Source: Lutraria lutraria (Eukaryota > Mollusca > Bivalvia > Venerida > Mactridae). From it: DNA of 64,000 nucleotides. The notes under the pieces are model-generated. The model was not told the origin of the DNA. It saw nothing but the letters and a program-made list of their open reading frames with translations, and ran no database searches. The stretch's first letter is position 1; every line of letters begins with the position of its first letter. Below are positions 46,101 to 58,300 of this stretch, one piece after another. The stretch is from positions 5,931,067-5,995,066 of the forward strand of contig OZ026842.1 in NCBI GenBank assembly GCA_964023205.1. The letters run 5' to 3'. The translations under genes were made by a program, and so were the position numbers.

Positions 46101-49100
46101 GACATGAAAATCCCCGCAAAAAAGTTCAAAATTATGGACTACTATTCTGCAATGAAGAATTTACTGATCACTTACTTTCCATGGCCTAAAGTGCTAAATA
46201 AATAATTCCAACATGACACAAGTGAAGATATACCACAAGATGTTTTATACTGTGGTCGGCTCATGCAGTACCTGAAAAATAAATATGGATTCATCATTTG
46301 TTTATTTTTACAACTCATACGAATAAAAAACAATTTTAACTCCACAGTACTCAGTCCTACAGACACAATTAATCATTCGGACATTTTATTTTATACATTG
46401 CTAGAGACATTGAATTGAAGCATTTGTCTCTGTACTGCATATTGAAATACTAGGGACCTAGTTATATTCTCTGCCCAGTTATCACTAGTCTTTAACAGCT
46501 GTGAGTTCAAATACTGTCTGAGACAAAAAATTAAATACATGTAAAGAAGCTGCCCAGCTAGCTTTCTGAAGGTCTGTGATTTGACAAAGGTGTACACTTG
46601 GCAGAATTTCCTTCACAGTCTATGCTGCTGGGCTGCAACAGTGAAGTTGCTAAATGACTATGTATGTTGGTGTGACTTAAAGGCCCAGGAAACAAATGAA
46701 ATTCTAAAATACCAAAACAGTAGTTGCACTTATAGATAAAAAAACAAATCTGTGGAACTTCAAATAGTTTACATGAGAAAGAATATATTACATATAAGCA
46801 ACAGTGTGGACACCATTGCAAGATGATTGGATACTAGTGAACTTAAGTTTGATTTCAGCTTCAGCATGGTACAAATACTGTAATAACTTTACATTAAAAA
46901 GATATAGGAAATTCTCACATTCAAAGTTGTCAAGGCTTGCATCAATGAAGCATTATAGTCAATACTTACCATCTTTTCAAATCGAGGACTTTTCTTTCCG
47001 CAATCTGATTGGCTGAAATCAACACTTTAGGTGGAGTATACCTTTCTCTGGATGATCTACTTCTTGCCTGCTTCAATGCTTCAAGTCTTTTACTGTGTTT
47101 AGCAGTTGGAGGTTTTCCGCAATCAATTTCCCATGAAGTTGGAACATATTTCTCTATAGTGTATTCAGATGCTACAGGTGACTCATTATCACTGTTGGCT
47201 TCTGGTGTAAAAAGATCAACTTTGTCGACCTTTTCATTTAAATTTAGATCTAAATTAGTTGGTCTGTCTCCGTCACCTTTTATTACCATTGCTTCAAGTT
47301 GTTCAAACTCATCAATGCTTGTATTATTGTCAGACAATTTAGATCCCCAAGTCACTTTCTTCTTCATTAGATCTTTTTCAGCATTCTCAAAGACTTCATG
47401 TCTTTCAACAATAGTTTCTTCATCAGCTAACAAGTCATTAGTCAGCTTAGTCATGTCATCAGAAACCTTTGCTTCATTATCGGCATTATCAAGATCAACT
47501 TTGCCGTTAGCAACTTCATCCCCAGCACATCCTTCTTGTCCATCAGGAGTTGCATCTTCTATGGGTACCTTCGCATAAACCCCAGTGCCTTTCCAATAAC
47601 CTGTAATACAATGGGGGCATAGTGGATATTTAAGATTGTATCTTATTCCTATTTCACTAAATATTTAATGTGCAATTTGTGCAATGTGTTGACATTTACA
47701 TTAACAGCTGACAATAGATCGCCAAGACAAAAGTACTAAAACACTTTTACAAACAAAGGGTAGTAAGATAATTATGTCTATGCAACTGACCAAAGTTCTC
47801 TATGTATACCTGAGACAGACGAAGTGATTCATGACAAAAAAATGGTAAAACACCATCAAACCACAAGAAGACCAGGCACCAGGCACTCCTAGACGACTGT
47901 GTTTCAACTTTTCTAATTCTGAAGTGGTTGAGAAGTCATGGTCTCAGATTAGTAATCACCAGCCCCTTATACTGCCATGAGTTCAAATCCCAACCTGGAC
48001 CAAGCAAATGTAGCATGTGATGGAGCTGTTCAGCTAGCAGGGCTTAATTTATTTTTCATTGTGGCCCAAAGGACCACCAGCTTTTGAAACCTGCTCATCC
48101 AACTGAATTTCAGGCGGTCCTTCCACATATTAATATACATGTATGTTATTTGCAAATTTTGTTTATATATTTTACAGTAAAATATTGATACTCCTCCTAG
48201 AATTTTCAGTGGTTCAATGGACCGTTCAAATTCCATGATTTAATGGTCCTGCACAAAAACCACATGTCTCTGACCAGTGTTAGTGTCGAGCCCTGGCTAG
48301 CACACAGAAATTTGTTGGTTCTACCCAGGGTAAGTCAGGGATATACCTCCGCCATTAAAACTAAATGAGTCACCAAATAACCCAGGCTGTTGGTGTGATA
48401 TCAAATTCCCAAGTGAAGATCAATACAATTACATACTTACTTGGCCAGACATACTTCAACATGTTGGACATGTAAACAACAAATGTAAGCGTACGCAAAT
48501 ATTCAAAAATGTTGTTTTGTGTCATTTAGAATCCAGTACATATACAAGTCCAGTCCATATGAAAATCGACATTTGCATATCCGTACGTAACAATACAAAC
48601 ATCCAGTGACTGTCATGTGAAGTGTCGCAGATTTAAGATGCAGAAGGAGGCTATGAGCCTAGATATTGATTTCCAGTTAGTATAACATTCTACACACAGT
48701 AAAATAAGTTAGGAAACATGATAAAACTAGTGTTTATGAAACACGAATGCCCCCTTGTGACCTTTGACATACTGACCTCAAAATCAACAGGGATCATCTA
48801 CATGTGATAACCAACCTCCAAACCAAATCTGAAGAGCTTCAGTCAAATTGTTCTCTAGTTATTGGTCGGACAAGGTTTGGTTACAGACGAACAGATAGTT
48901 CGAGCGACATGTGAAAAGCAACATACAATGTACCCCCTTTTCTTCGAAATGGGGCATAATAATACAATCAACAAAAACTGATTAACCCAAATGCCTTGCA
49001 AATTCATCCTTATTTTGATAAAAAAATTGGCATAGGTGTTTCAATTATTTTCATCTATTTTGGTATTTTCTTTGCTAAAAACAATTATGGTGCTTAGCAT

Positions 49101-51866
49101 ATGAAGAATATATTTTCCCCAGGATTTGCACTGATTTTTACTTGCATTTTAAACATTTATATAATTTATTATGTGTGACGTTATATATATACATTGTACA
49201 TGAGTAATTACAGTAATAAAAACATCATTTCAAATATTTCCATCTTTTGATTAAAATTGATCATTAAAAATAATATTTTGATCTCTAGAACACAATTTCG
49301 ACTTTCAGCGCTTTTTCTCTCTTCTTTGGGAAGAGGCCTTAGCCTGTTGATTTTGGGAAGAATTATCGCTAAAATTGCTGAATTGGGAAATAAAATAGCT
49401 GGTGTAAGTTTGGATTTTTGGGAAAACTGCATGATTTTAAAGAAATGTTCAATTGGGAAGAGGCTTTTAATAGGTCTCTGTTATAGAAGGTGAAAAAACA
49501 CTGACTTTACATTTTCAAACTAACATTAAAATTTGGATTCAACTCTGGATGAATCATCACCTGGGGCCTTTTAAAGGCAACAGACACTAGTGAGTTTTCC
49601 GTACAGTATACATCAATAGTAGCTTCAACCTGGTAACAGCTGTCATAGTGTTGCATAAAATATACCAACAGTACACAGCAGACCTAGGAAAGGTTTTATT
49701 GATTTAAGTAATTAACTTATTAACTTGTTTTACTCTAATCTTCTTATCTTGGTATCATAATACTGTCACATATGTTTGATGTACAGTTTTAGTATAAAAT
49801 GATATAAGATATATTGAGTTCCTATATCTTACTATATGGATGTTTTCAGTGTAATACTATACTGATATATTTTATAAATGAATCATGATTGTAACATATA
49901 ACCAAGACTGATTTAGGTCTCATGTGTCTAGCACCAGGCCCCAGTTTCACACACAAAAAGTTTTTGCTCAAACTCAACTTATTTATTGTATCAATTATTT
50001 CTCTATATTAGTGTATTTTATTCTGAAAGTGGCATTAAAAGAAGGTACAAATATGGTCTAATAACAGTTTCCCACAATTTCAATCTAACAATAGTCTTTT
50101 GATATGGAATAATTGAATAAAAATTATTTGAGTCTGTTATTGGATATTGGACTTTCGACTCAAATGAAAAATTAGTTTTGAGCCTTAATTTTTCCTCTGA
50201 ACCAAACATAATTTATGTTGGCATGTTAAACATGTTCTACGTATATCAGAAAACAAATGGTAACATTTCTAGTCAGTGACACAAGATTTTTAGACAGAAA
50301 AAATACTTGAGTCCATTATTGAGATTCTACTCAATTTTGTTTGTGAAACTGGGGCCAGCTGTTTCACAAAACAATTTGAGTGGAAACTTAAAAATGGACT
50401 CTTGCGTTTTTATGCAGGCCAAAAACAATACCCTTTAACCTTGCCTATAAAATCAAAACGCTTCCACCTATATAGTCATCAAACTTCATATGTTGGTTCA
50501 TCATGACAACCTCTACAGGACCTGACCATTTAAGGTCATTAAGTCAAAGGCATTTAGTTTTAAAAAATACATCTAGTTTCTGTCTAGAAATCTTATAAAT
50601 GTCCTTCACAAATACAAAATGTAACCTTTTCAATGAACTGACATTCGATCATGAGAAGGCACAAATTTTACCAGATCGAATGAACTTTTACCGCACTAAT
50701 TCTTAACCTGTGTTTGCATATTAAAATTTCGTGTCTACAATATTTATTCAATTATATTTCTTACATAATTATAGTATGTTTCATAATTATTATGATCGTA
50801 TTATCATAATTAACAGATATTCTTTATTATATACTTCATCATATTCTAGTGAAACATTAGTTTTGGGGACTGACAATTATGCATTTTAGAATATGTATAT
50901 ACCATCTTAAAATTCTGGACCATCTGTCTGTTGATCCGTCAAATTTTACAGGACCAGAGGCGATTTAGGTGGACTCGGTCCTTGGACCTGTGGCTGAATT
51001 TGAAGACTTTCCTTGTCCAGAAATGTTACCATTTGTTTCCTTGTTTATTAAGAACATATTAAACAAGCCAGCATAAAGTATTACTTATCAGGTAGATAAA
51101 TTCAGCCTAAAAACTCAATTTTTAATTGGGTCTAAATTCAAACTCCCAATATAACAGACTCAAATCAATTTTATTGAATCAACACAAAAGTATCAAGAGA
51201 TTATAGCTTAGTTAAAATTGTGGGAAAATGTTGTTAGAACGTTTTCATACTTTCTTTTATTACCATATTATTCTAAATTACAAAGAAATACATGCATGAT
51301 TAAATGAATAAGTTGAGTTTGAGAAAACAACTTTAGTTTGCTTGTGAAACTGGGGCCTGTGTTTCAGCAGACATTCCAAAAAGTGCTACTTGAATTCTGA
51401 GATCTATAATCTTTCCCATTTAAGGTAATCTAAACAGGATTCAATGTGCTATTTCATCCCCATGTTAAGGGCTAGGGTGCCGGCCTCAAAAAAACAAAGA
51501 AAACCCGAGTCACTTACTATTTGACTTCTCTAAATGCTGCACTTGTTCCAATGCCAGATTGAAATTTTTGGCTTGTATTGATTCAAGAAGCTCAAGTATA
51601 CATCTAACATCTTTGTATGATAGAACAGCATCATCTACACATGTACCATCACTGTCATCCGATTTTATAGAGTATTTTCCCTCTTCATACAGTTTCTCAG
51701 CATTACCTCCCTTTGTTTCATCAAACCTGACAGAGTCATTCCCCTTACCAGAGCAAGAATCATCAAAACAATCACTGATCATAGACCTTTTTTCCAACCT
51801 TGTTTGGTCATTAGTTTGTGTAAAATGAAAAGTGGGACGAATCAGTCTGCCTATGATATTACCCAT
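40176..51866 (-). CDS. BIVM: BIVM (basic immunoglobulin-like variable motif-containing protein)
   Basis: Nine minus-strand exons join in phase to 1923 bp, 640 residues: 51866-51518, 47600-46970, 46271-46176, 45355-45251, 44819-44592, 43191-43114, 42408-42312, 41495-41248 and 40266-40176. Residues 1-326 are acidic, low-complexity and poorly conserved. From KVLDLKRWY the match to vertebrate BIVM is continuous: [19 protein letters not shown] (331-349), [47 protein letters not shown] (446-459), [12 protein letters not shown] (479-490), [11 protein letters not shown] and [15 protein letters not shown] (526-540). The tail is basic then acidic (YDEDDDE). The start MGNII follows a splice-acceptor-like CTGTAG and has an N-myristoylation-type glycine. 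Molecular function is unestablished. I infer a papain/C39-like peptidase fold (see findings). The exon 7 donor is unusual (GTTTCA). A competing donor GTATGT lies inside the last exon. Confidence 0.95.
40625..40978 (+). repeat. Dispersed repeat (GACCTCAAAATC family), copy 3
   Basis: A longer copy in BIVM intron 8. The core TGACCTCAAAGTCTATAGAG with GATGACCAAGTTCCC appears after a related diverged copy of the same block, so the unit is partly duplicated. It ends near CAAAAGGGGGCAT. Confidence 0.7.
41738..41960 (+). repeat. tRNA-derived SINE family A, copy in BIVM intron 7
   Basis: Head with GGTCAAGTGGTTAAGG (A box) and TTGGTTCGAGCCC (B box), then a body and an AAATAAACAAACAG tail. About 50 bp upstream of the head (41690-41737) is also shared with the inverted copy at 44884-45090. 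Confidence 0.8.
42104..42290 (+). mobile_element. MITE with GTTTGTTTCTGG ends, copy 4, in BIVM intron 7
   Basis: Ends TTGTTTGTTTCTGGTTTCCC and CACGTAACCAGAAACAAAC are inverted. The core has ACCTTTTATTAGG. In transcript orientation it begins about 20 bp inside intron 7, next to the atypical GTTTCA donor of exon 7. Confidence 0.8.
43255..43391 (+). mobile_element. MITE with AATAAAGGTCA motifs, copy 3
   Basis: A degenerate copy in BIVM intron 5. It includes GCGGCCACCTCAGAATAA, CCAAATAAAGGTCACCTGTC and a TTTCACTGTA end. Confidence 0.7.
43850..44175. repeat. Dispersed repeat in BIVM intron 5
   Basis: Contains GAGAGCCAAGATGGCCC near the start, AACAAGGTTTTCC, GATGATGCATGACGATGCAC and GATCACAAAAGTTCACACTG near the end. 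The style is close to the repeat at 30480-31182 (GGCCAGAATGGCC start). It is non-coding. Confidence 0.45.
44884..45090 (-). repeat. tRNA-derived SINE family A, inverted copy in BIVM intron 4
   Basis: Reverse-orientation partner of 41738-41960, sharing the head, part of the body and about 40 bp of 5' flank (CTAAATGCTGAAGTCATGAT). The 3' tail is truncated at about 44884. Confidence 0.75.
45744..45970 (+). repeat. Dispersed repeat (GACCTCAAAATC family), copy 4
   Basis: In BIVM intron 3. It has GTGAAACATGGATGCCCCCT, CTACTGACCTCAAAATC and AAGCAGTATACCCC in the family order. Confidence 0.75.
48728..48960 (+). repeat. Dispersed repeat (GACCTCAAAATC family), copy 5
   Basis: In BIVM intron 1. It has ATGAAACACGAATGCCCCCT, ACTGACCTCAAAATC, CAAGGTTTGGTTACAGACG and a GGGGCATAAT end. 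Confidence 0.75.
49937..50362. mobile_element. TIR element with GGCCCCAGTTTCAC ends, BIVM intron 1
   Basis: Ends GCCCCAGTTTCACACAC and GTTTGTGAAACTGGGGCC are inverted, giving a 426-bp element. The 63-codon minus ORF inside is incidental. Its first roughly 290 bp recur inverted at about 51075-51360. Confidence 0.75.
50428..50550 (+). repeat. Dispersed repeat (AACCTTGCCTA family), copy 1
   Basis: Shares TTTAACCTTGCCTATAAAAT, CAAACTTCATATGTTGGTTC and CATGACAACCTCTACAGGAC with 62666-62790. Confidence 0.75.
51075..51360. mobile_element. Inverted partial copy of the GGCCCCAGTTTCAC element
   Basis: It reads out at GTGAAACTGGGGCC (51347-51360) and matches the complement of about 49937-50225. The opposite terminus is missing. 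Confidence 0.7.
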
Positions 51867-53261
51867 TGTTATAAGATTCTCTACAGTCAAATATTTATAA
51901 GCAAACTTGTTTACAATTATTGTCATATAAACTTAAACAAGTCAAAGTAATAACTTATTTTTCTAGGCTTTGTCAAGTTATAATAATAGTATTATTGACA
52001 TGATAAGTTTTTTTATTCAGCTCAGCTATGCATCCTTTAGAAACAGATTCATGACTGCCTGAAAGTAAAAACAATGCAAATTACATTCAGATTATCAAGC
52101 TACTTGTCCAGTTCAGTGTTGGACTTGGAGGATAGCTTAGAATTTTAAATAGGTCCGAAGCAATTATAAAATGTCAGTCTAGGGATGATTTCTACTCGTA
52201 ATTACGAGGAGATTTGTGGAGCCCTGCAATGGGTATAAGATAGTAAAATACTTGTCACACTAACCAATACTCAACAAGTACTAGGACAAGAAATGTTTAC
52301 CAACTCAACTGGTTAGGGGACAGTACTGTTCACAGTAAGAATATTACATGCCTTTTTCCTATGCATGTCTGCTTAAAGGTGTGTAATTTCAGTGTATCTT
52401 TATGAAACTTGTTGCATCCCAACCAATTTCCTATGCCGAATTGTCAGAGTTTTCTAGTATAAATAAGTTTGTTTACATCCTATTACAGCTGTTGGAAATT
52501 GTCGAGTATAAGTGTTACAATTATATTGATTTTAGACAATACTAAAATTCTGTCTGAAGTGGTGATAGTTAACCTATGGTTGATAAAGATTTGACTAAGG
52601 ACTTGTATGTATGTATATAAGTCCTTGGATTTGACATTTTCAACATCCATATAGAACTACAATAGTTTAAACAAAATGTCTTACAAATATATACTGAATA
52701 ATAAAGTTCTTGTAAGTTATCGATAAGAATATACTTCTAAAATCGAGAATCCACTAGCATGAGTGTCCTAAACGTTGCCATTTACTGACGAACTTAATAA
52801 TAAACACACACGACGTCGCGAAATTGCATGACAAATAAACAATCACGTCGAATGGGTCAGATTCCAGAATAAATTAAACTAGATTAGACATTATTATAGT
52901 CATTGAAGGTAGAAAACAGTCTCGAATAATAATAAAGACAAGGGAAATACACAGGAAACGACAAATAAAACTTATAGTTACAAAGCGTACTTGACAACGC
53001 AGAACATCTTGTTTTGACAATCATTCCCGCGCTTTAAATGAAATCCATTCTTCGTACCAATATTGTTCGCACTATAAACAAGCGGACCCAATCATCCTAG
53101 AAGGTAAGTTCAGTAAGTACATGCATGGTCTTATAATTATCATGTCAACTGTATAATTATATAGGGGAGTAATAATTTGCAAACAGTAGACAATTAATTA
53201 ATCTAGAGACGTATATATATATAATATATTATATACGTCTCTGATTAATCTAAATAGTTTA
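51867..53261. other. Region upstream of BIVM, no coding exon seen
   Basis: Should hold BIVM 5' UTR exon(s) and promoter. About 52740-53100 is richer in CpG than its surroundings (ACGACGTCGCG at about 52810). A plus-strand GAAGGTAAGT at about 53100 resembles a donor. Short palindromes with TATATAAGTCCTT lie at 52597-52626 and 54039-54076, and one with AGAGACGTATATA arms at 53205-53242. Confidence 0.4.
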
Positions 53262-53416
53262 ATATATTTTTCCCGCGACTCTAGACTTTTTTGTCAGGCT
53301 CGAGTACAAGTGCATCCAATATCTCACTATTTTTATTTTTCGAACGCTTTCACTAGCAAAGAAAATAGTTTTAATGAGCATGTAACAATTATGGAACAAA
53401 CTATTTTAGGCCTTAA
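53262..53416 (+). mobile_element. MITE with GTTTCTGG ends, copy 5 (truncated)
   Basis: The core TTTTTCCCGCGACTCTAGAC and the right end ATGAGCATGTAAC to TTTTAGGCCTTA match the family. The left terminal repeat is missing. Confidence 0.65.
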
Positions 53417-55304
53417 ATTATCCCAGCTATGCCTAATGTAGAGTCCATGACCACATACGCCAAATATATAGGCCTTCACAATTTATCTATACATGTAAAT
53501 TGAAGAACAGAAACATTTTCTCAACGAATACATTTACTGAAACGATAAATACTGCCTGAATCACTACACTTTCTGCTTAGTGAGAACTGGGACATGTGCA
53601 TATATATACGCTATATATAAATATCGGTCCCAGGTATGAGCTAGACCTATGGCTATTATTGTTCACAAAAGCAAAAATGGAATTAATGCATATTTACAGT
53701 AGAGATCTTGATCGAGTGGTTATATTTTGAAAATACCATCATGAAGCATGTGTATGAAAAGCGGAAAACCTGGTGTCATATGTTGTATACACAATACCCC
53801 TGCAGTGACTTTTTATAATGACTGTTCGTGTTGGAAAATGAATTTCATGGAAATTTAAACACGAACCTCTTGCATAAATCTGGGACCAATATTGTCCCCG
53901 GCTTAAATTTATGACTTTTAAGTTAAGTGTATCTCAGAAGATTAATATCTACGCAGTTGAATATCATACGAATTTTTGCACGTGATGACTTTCTTTTATA
54001 CAGTTGTAGACTAGGAAACTTTGCGAACACCAAATACCAAGGACTTATATACATACATATATGTATATAAGTCCTTGCAAATACCTAAACACATATTTAT
54101 TAATGTATATTGTGAATCATTATTTGTTACATATGCCGAAATAAATCTATATAAATCCCTTCACATATAGCTACATGATACTATATACGTGTATAGCATA
54201 GGTCTACAGTCATTTCAAATACGAGTGCAATATCTCATGTTTGCAGTCTTGCTTAGCAACACAAACTCATCTGTCGACCTACTTGCTAAACTCATTGTAA
54301 GAAGTGTCGATGAAAGATATACGATTACATTAGTCCAAAATTCTTCGCTTTATTTTGTTTGCAATAAAATTACTTCTTCACCGAGTGACGATGGAATTGT
54401 TTTAAGGTTTTTCAGTTCAGGACGTTTGTCGTCTTATGAGGACAAAACAAAAAAACGCATGCAACCCAGAAAACAGTCAGTGAGTAAGACTGATACAAGT
54501 GAAAATGATGATATTAAACTATTTTCTGGTCACATGTATTTTTCTAGGTGGGTATGTTTGAATTTATTATTATTACTTATTTTTGCAATCATAGACATTA
54601 TACTAAGTAGTTTTAATAAGAATTATTTAATGATATGATCACACTAACACATTATGAATTTTTATTATATTACACACGTTTCAGCTGATAAGCCGTCATC
54701 AGTGATTATAAAAAATGTGAGATTTTTTTTATTATTTCGTTTAATTAGAATTATGAAATATATTGTAACATACTACATGTACGAAGGAAAATTATTGAAA
54801 TCTGCATTGTGTAATGTGACATCCACTGTCTCGATTCTCATTATTTTGATCGACATTGTAACTTAATAAACGAACAGTTGTACAATGTAATGGTCTAATC
54901 GATTGAGATTGTTGTATAATATTTTGTAGCTTTGTTGATACATGATCCAGTTTAGGATATGTACAATCGTGTTACTGTAGAGCATTTTTTAGCTGACTAT
55001 ATTCGACGTATACATTTCGTAAAACCATATTATAAACAGTAGAGCACGGTTATATAGTGAATTTCTTTGGGACCCGAATTTAGGCGACTAATTTCTTCAT
55101 TGATTGTGTTGATATTTAAAAATATGCATTACAAAGAAATAAAAAATTGCACATCCGAGGAAAATAAATACTTCACTGTACCGTATGCTTCGTTATATCC
55201 GAGTTCAAAATAACCGTGATTTACTGCATTTATATGTGACAGGAATTTGACTGGAATACTTGTATTGACAGTTAATGGTATTCATGATTTGATTATCTTT
55301 CTAG
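53417..55304. other. Interval before the first recognised D8C exon
   Basis: The signal-peptide exon of the gene at 55305 onwards should lie here or farther upstream, since its first visible exon needs one base from a previous exon. I could not identify it. A 149-codon plus ORF (54189-54638) has a C-terminal hydrophobic helix (WVCLNLLLLLIFAIIDIILS) but no recognised domain and is uncertain. Confidence 0.4.
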
Positions 55305-58300
55305 GATTCACTGAAGCTGTCGATCCCTGTACAAGCTATAGCGAAATTCGTGACAAATATCGAAGCGCTAATTACTATGTCAAGGACAAACCATATGAAC
55401 GTTTACTGTGTGACTTTGCTAAGTTTGATGGTAGTACGTGGTATAAATTTTACAATGGTAAGTATGCTAACGGATGTGTTTTACATTTCCTATTATTTAT
55501 ATCATTGTTTTGTTTTGACAGCAAATGAAATAAGATTGGCAGATACGGTTAGGCATAATGCATACAATCTGTAATTGACTTTTGAGATTTGATATGATAA
55601 ACGAAAATTAAGTAAATGAACAACTAATTAAGTACTGAGTCCAACAGGAAGAGAGGGGTTATAAGCGTAGGTGTGAGAGAGTGTGGGATAGATGGAATGA
55701 GGACAAGGGTGGGAGAGGAGTTTGGGAGGAGTTCTGACACGAAATGGCGTGACTGAATGAAAGGGGAATAGAAAGAGAAAAGATCGGGGTGCAATAGAGG
55801 AGTTAAAGAAAGAGAGAGGGGGTGGAAATGGCGAGATCCTGGTACGATTCGAAATAGAGCTATTATCAAGAAAGAGCGAAAATCGAGATAGAGAAAATAT
55901 CGTGAAAACGAATATCGAGATAGAACAGATGTCAAGAACGAGCGGATATCGAGAGAGCGAAAATCGAGAAAAAGCGGATTTTGACAAAGAGCGAAATCGG
56001 GATATAGTGACTATTTTAAGTATATTTTATGTTTCTACAACACAGGTAGTACACTAACAAATAAATGTACAACAACATACCATTGCGGAACTCATTTACC
56101 AATGTGGATGAATGGACCTCATCCATCAGCCGGTGATGGAATCGTAAATAGAGAGGTATCTATGTCTTTGTATCTAAATCAGTTATCAAACATTGAGTAA
56201 TCATACTTCATTGGAAAAAAACATTAAAAACAACACCATTCAGTCTTTCTTTATTTATCTATACTAGAATTCAATTGATTTAAATGCAAATTTGAATCCC
56301 CCCAGTCATTTAATGTTGGCCTTCTTTTTCACACTTCTTGCTTTAGATCACAATTAATGAAATTCATTCCTTAATAAAGACAAGAGTCAAGTACAGTTAA
56401 TTAAATACCAATGTACAACCAAGTCCAATAAATTGGTCTTTCTAATATGGCACGTACCGTCTGCAATAAGGGTATTTGTGCCGAGATAATTAGGAGTTCT
56501 ACACGTGACATTATCTCTAACAATGTAATCACAATACAGTACAACCTCTCCAGAGCGGCCCTCTCTTGAGCAACAACCCCTCTTTAACAACACCATGATT
56601 TTTTCCCACTGCATGATTTAACTATTAATCTAAGCTCCCTAGAGCAACAATCTCTCAACAAAAACATATAATTTTGCCACTCCCAAAGGCCATTGCTTTG
56701 GAGAGGTTGCACTTCACTTAAAATGAAGTTGAAGTGTAAATGTATACGAATCATTTTTTTATGTACCAGATATGTGCTCCAAAATCTGATGACACAGATT
56801 GCTGTGATACGAAGTCAAACATCAGAGTGAAGAATTGTGGAACATTTTATGTTTATGAACTTAAATCTCCCCCTGGTTGCTCCATGTCGTACTGCGCAGG
56901 TAAAATAACCAACTTTTAATACATGTACATGTATAGTTCTGTTCGTACGTTCGGCACACTCCGTCCCACTTCGTCTAACTTCGGCTGTACCTGGTGAACA
57001 TACATTGTAATTAGAAATACTTATAGAAGTTTGAAATAAAATGCTAGTCTGTATTCGATGGACCAAATTTAAAAATAAGACTTCAGCGGTAATATTTGCA
57101 GACACGTATCAAGCGACCAAATACTTCGGAAATCAGTTTGAGATACGGAAACGGCCGACACTTACCTCAGTCAAAATATTTTTGCACCGTGTGTTAAGTA
57201 TTAACACGTATATTAAATGTATGTCAAGTTATTATATGAAGTAGATTCCTAGGTCAAAGGCCTATATTATCTTGACTAGCTATATACAAACTGTATTAGA
57301 TAAAATATATCCGCCAATTCACCGCGATATAATTATTTCTCTTTAAAAGGGTATCCATTCAACAGTAGCCAAGTAGCTTTAACTTACTTTAATCGATACA
57401 CAAAACGAACAAGGACGGGATGGGATTGATTTGTAATGACGATTTTGTAAATAAATTATTCATACCTATGACCTATATATTGTCAAAGAATTTATAGGTC
57501 TTTCATAAAACTTACATACAATAGAATTGCAGTCAAGCCTGTGAACAAAGGTTACCCTTGGTAGAGACAAACTGACTTTTATTGCCAGGTGACCTTTATT
57601 TACAGGTCATTTTGCTATAAAAATCAATTTTTTAAAAGAACGGCCTTTATTCACGGGATGACCTTTATTTGAGGATGTGGCCGCTAACCCAGGGTTGTCT
57701 TTATATAAGTTTAAACACTATACTAGTCCTCTGTTAAGTCATATATTTCTGTCAAGTGTTCTATTTATCTCTTACCAGGCACAGGATCTCCATGTCCACC
57801 AGATAAATGGTCACCTACTGGATATGAACCCAACTGTATAGGTAAGAATCTCCGTGTGCATGTTTTTTTTATCTTTTCATGTTTTCAGTTACATTCTTAC
57901 TGATTCTTTATAGTACCCGGTGTAAAGCAACGATACACGACTCACCCGTTACCTGTAATTTTCTAAACACAGTACAGTACAACCTCTACAGAGCGGCCCT
58001 CTCTCGAGCAATAACCCCCATTTAACAACAGCATGATTTTTTTCAACTGGATGATTTGACTATTTCTTTAACCTCTTTAGAGCAACAACCTCTCAACAAC
58101 AACATAAATGTGCTACTACTAAAGGGTTTTGCTTTGGAGCAGTTGCTCTGTATATGTAAAAATATTTATAGTAAACTCTGGGCACTTTGGCAAAGTAATA
58201 CATGTATGTCTGATTAGAAACATCACGAATACATCATTTTTATTTAATTATTTTCTGTTCTAGATCTGTATCCGAAAATGTTACAAAATCCACACTTGTC

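Noticed and set aside
47009..47578. 189-codon plus ORF
   Set aside because: It is the antisense shadow of BIVM exon 2, whose product and phase are well supported.
54189..54638. 149-codon plus ORF with a hydrophobic C terminus
   Set aside because: Considered as the first exon of the D8C/VWFD gene. It has no phase-1 donor and no signal peptide, so it was left as unexplained sequence.
55624..55987. Two overlapping minus ORFs of 103 and 119 codons
   Set aside because: Both arise from the purine-rich tract (serine, phenylalanine and proline-rich low complexity) inside an intron.
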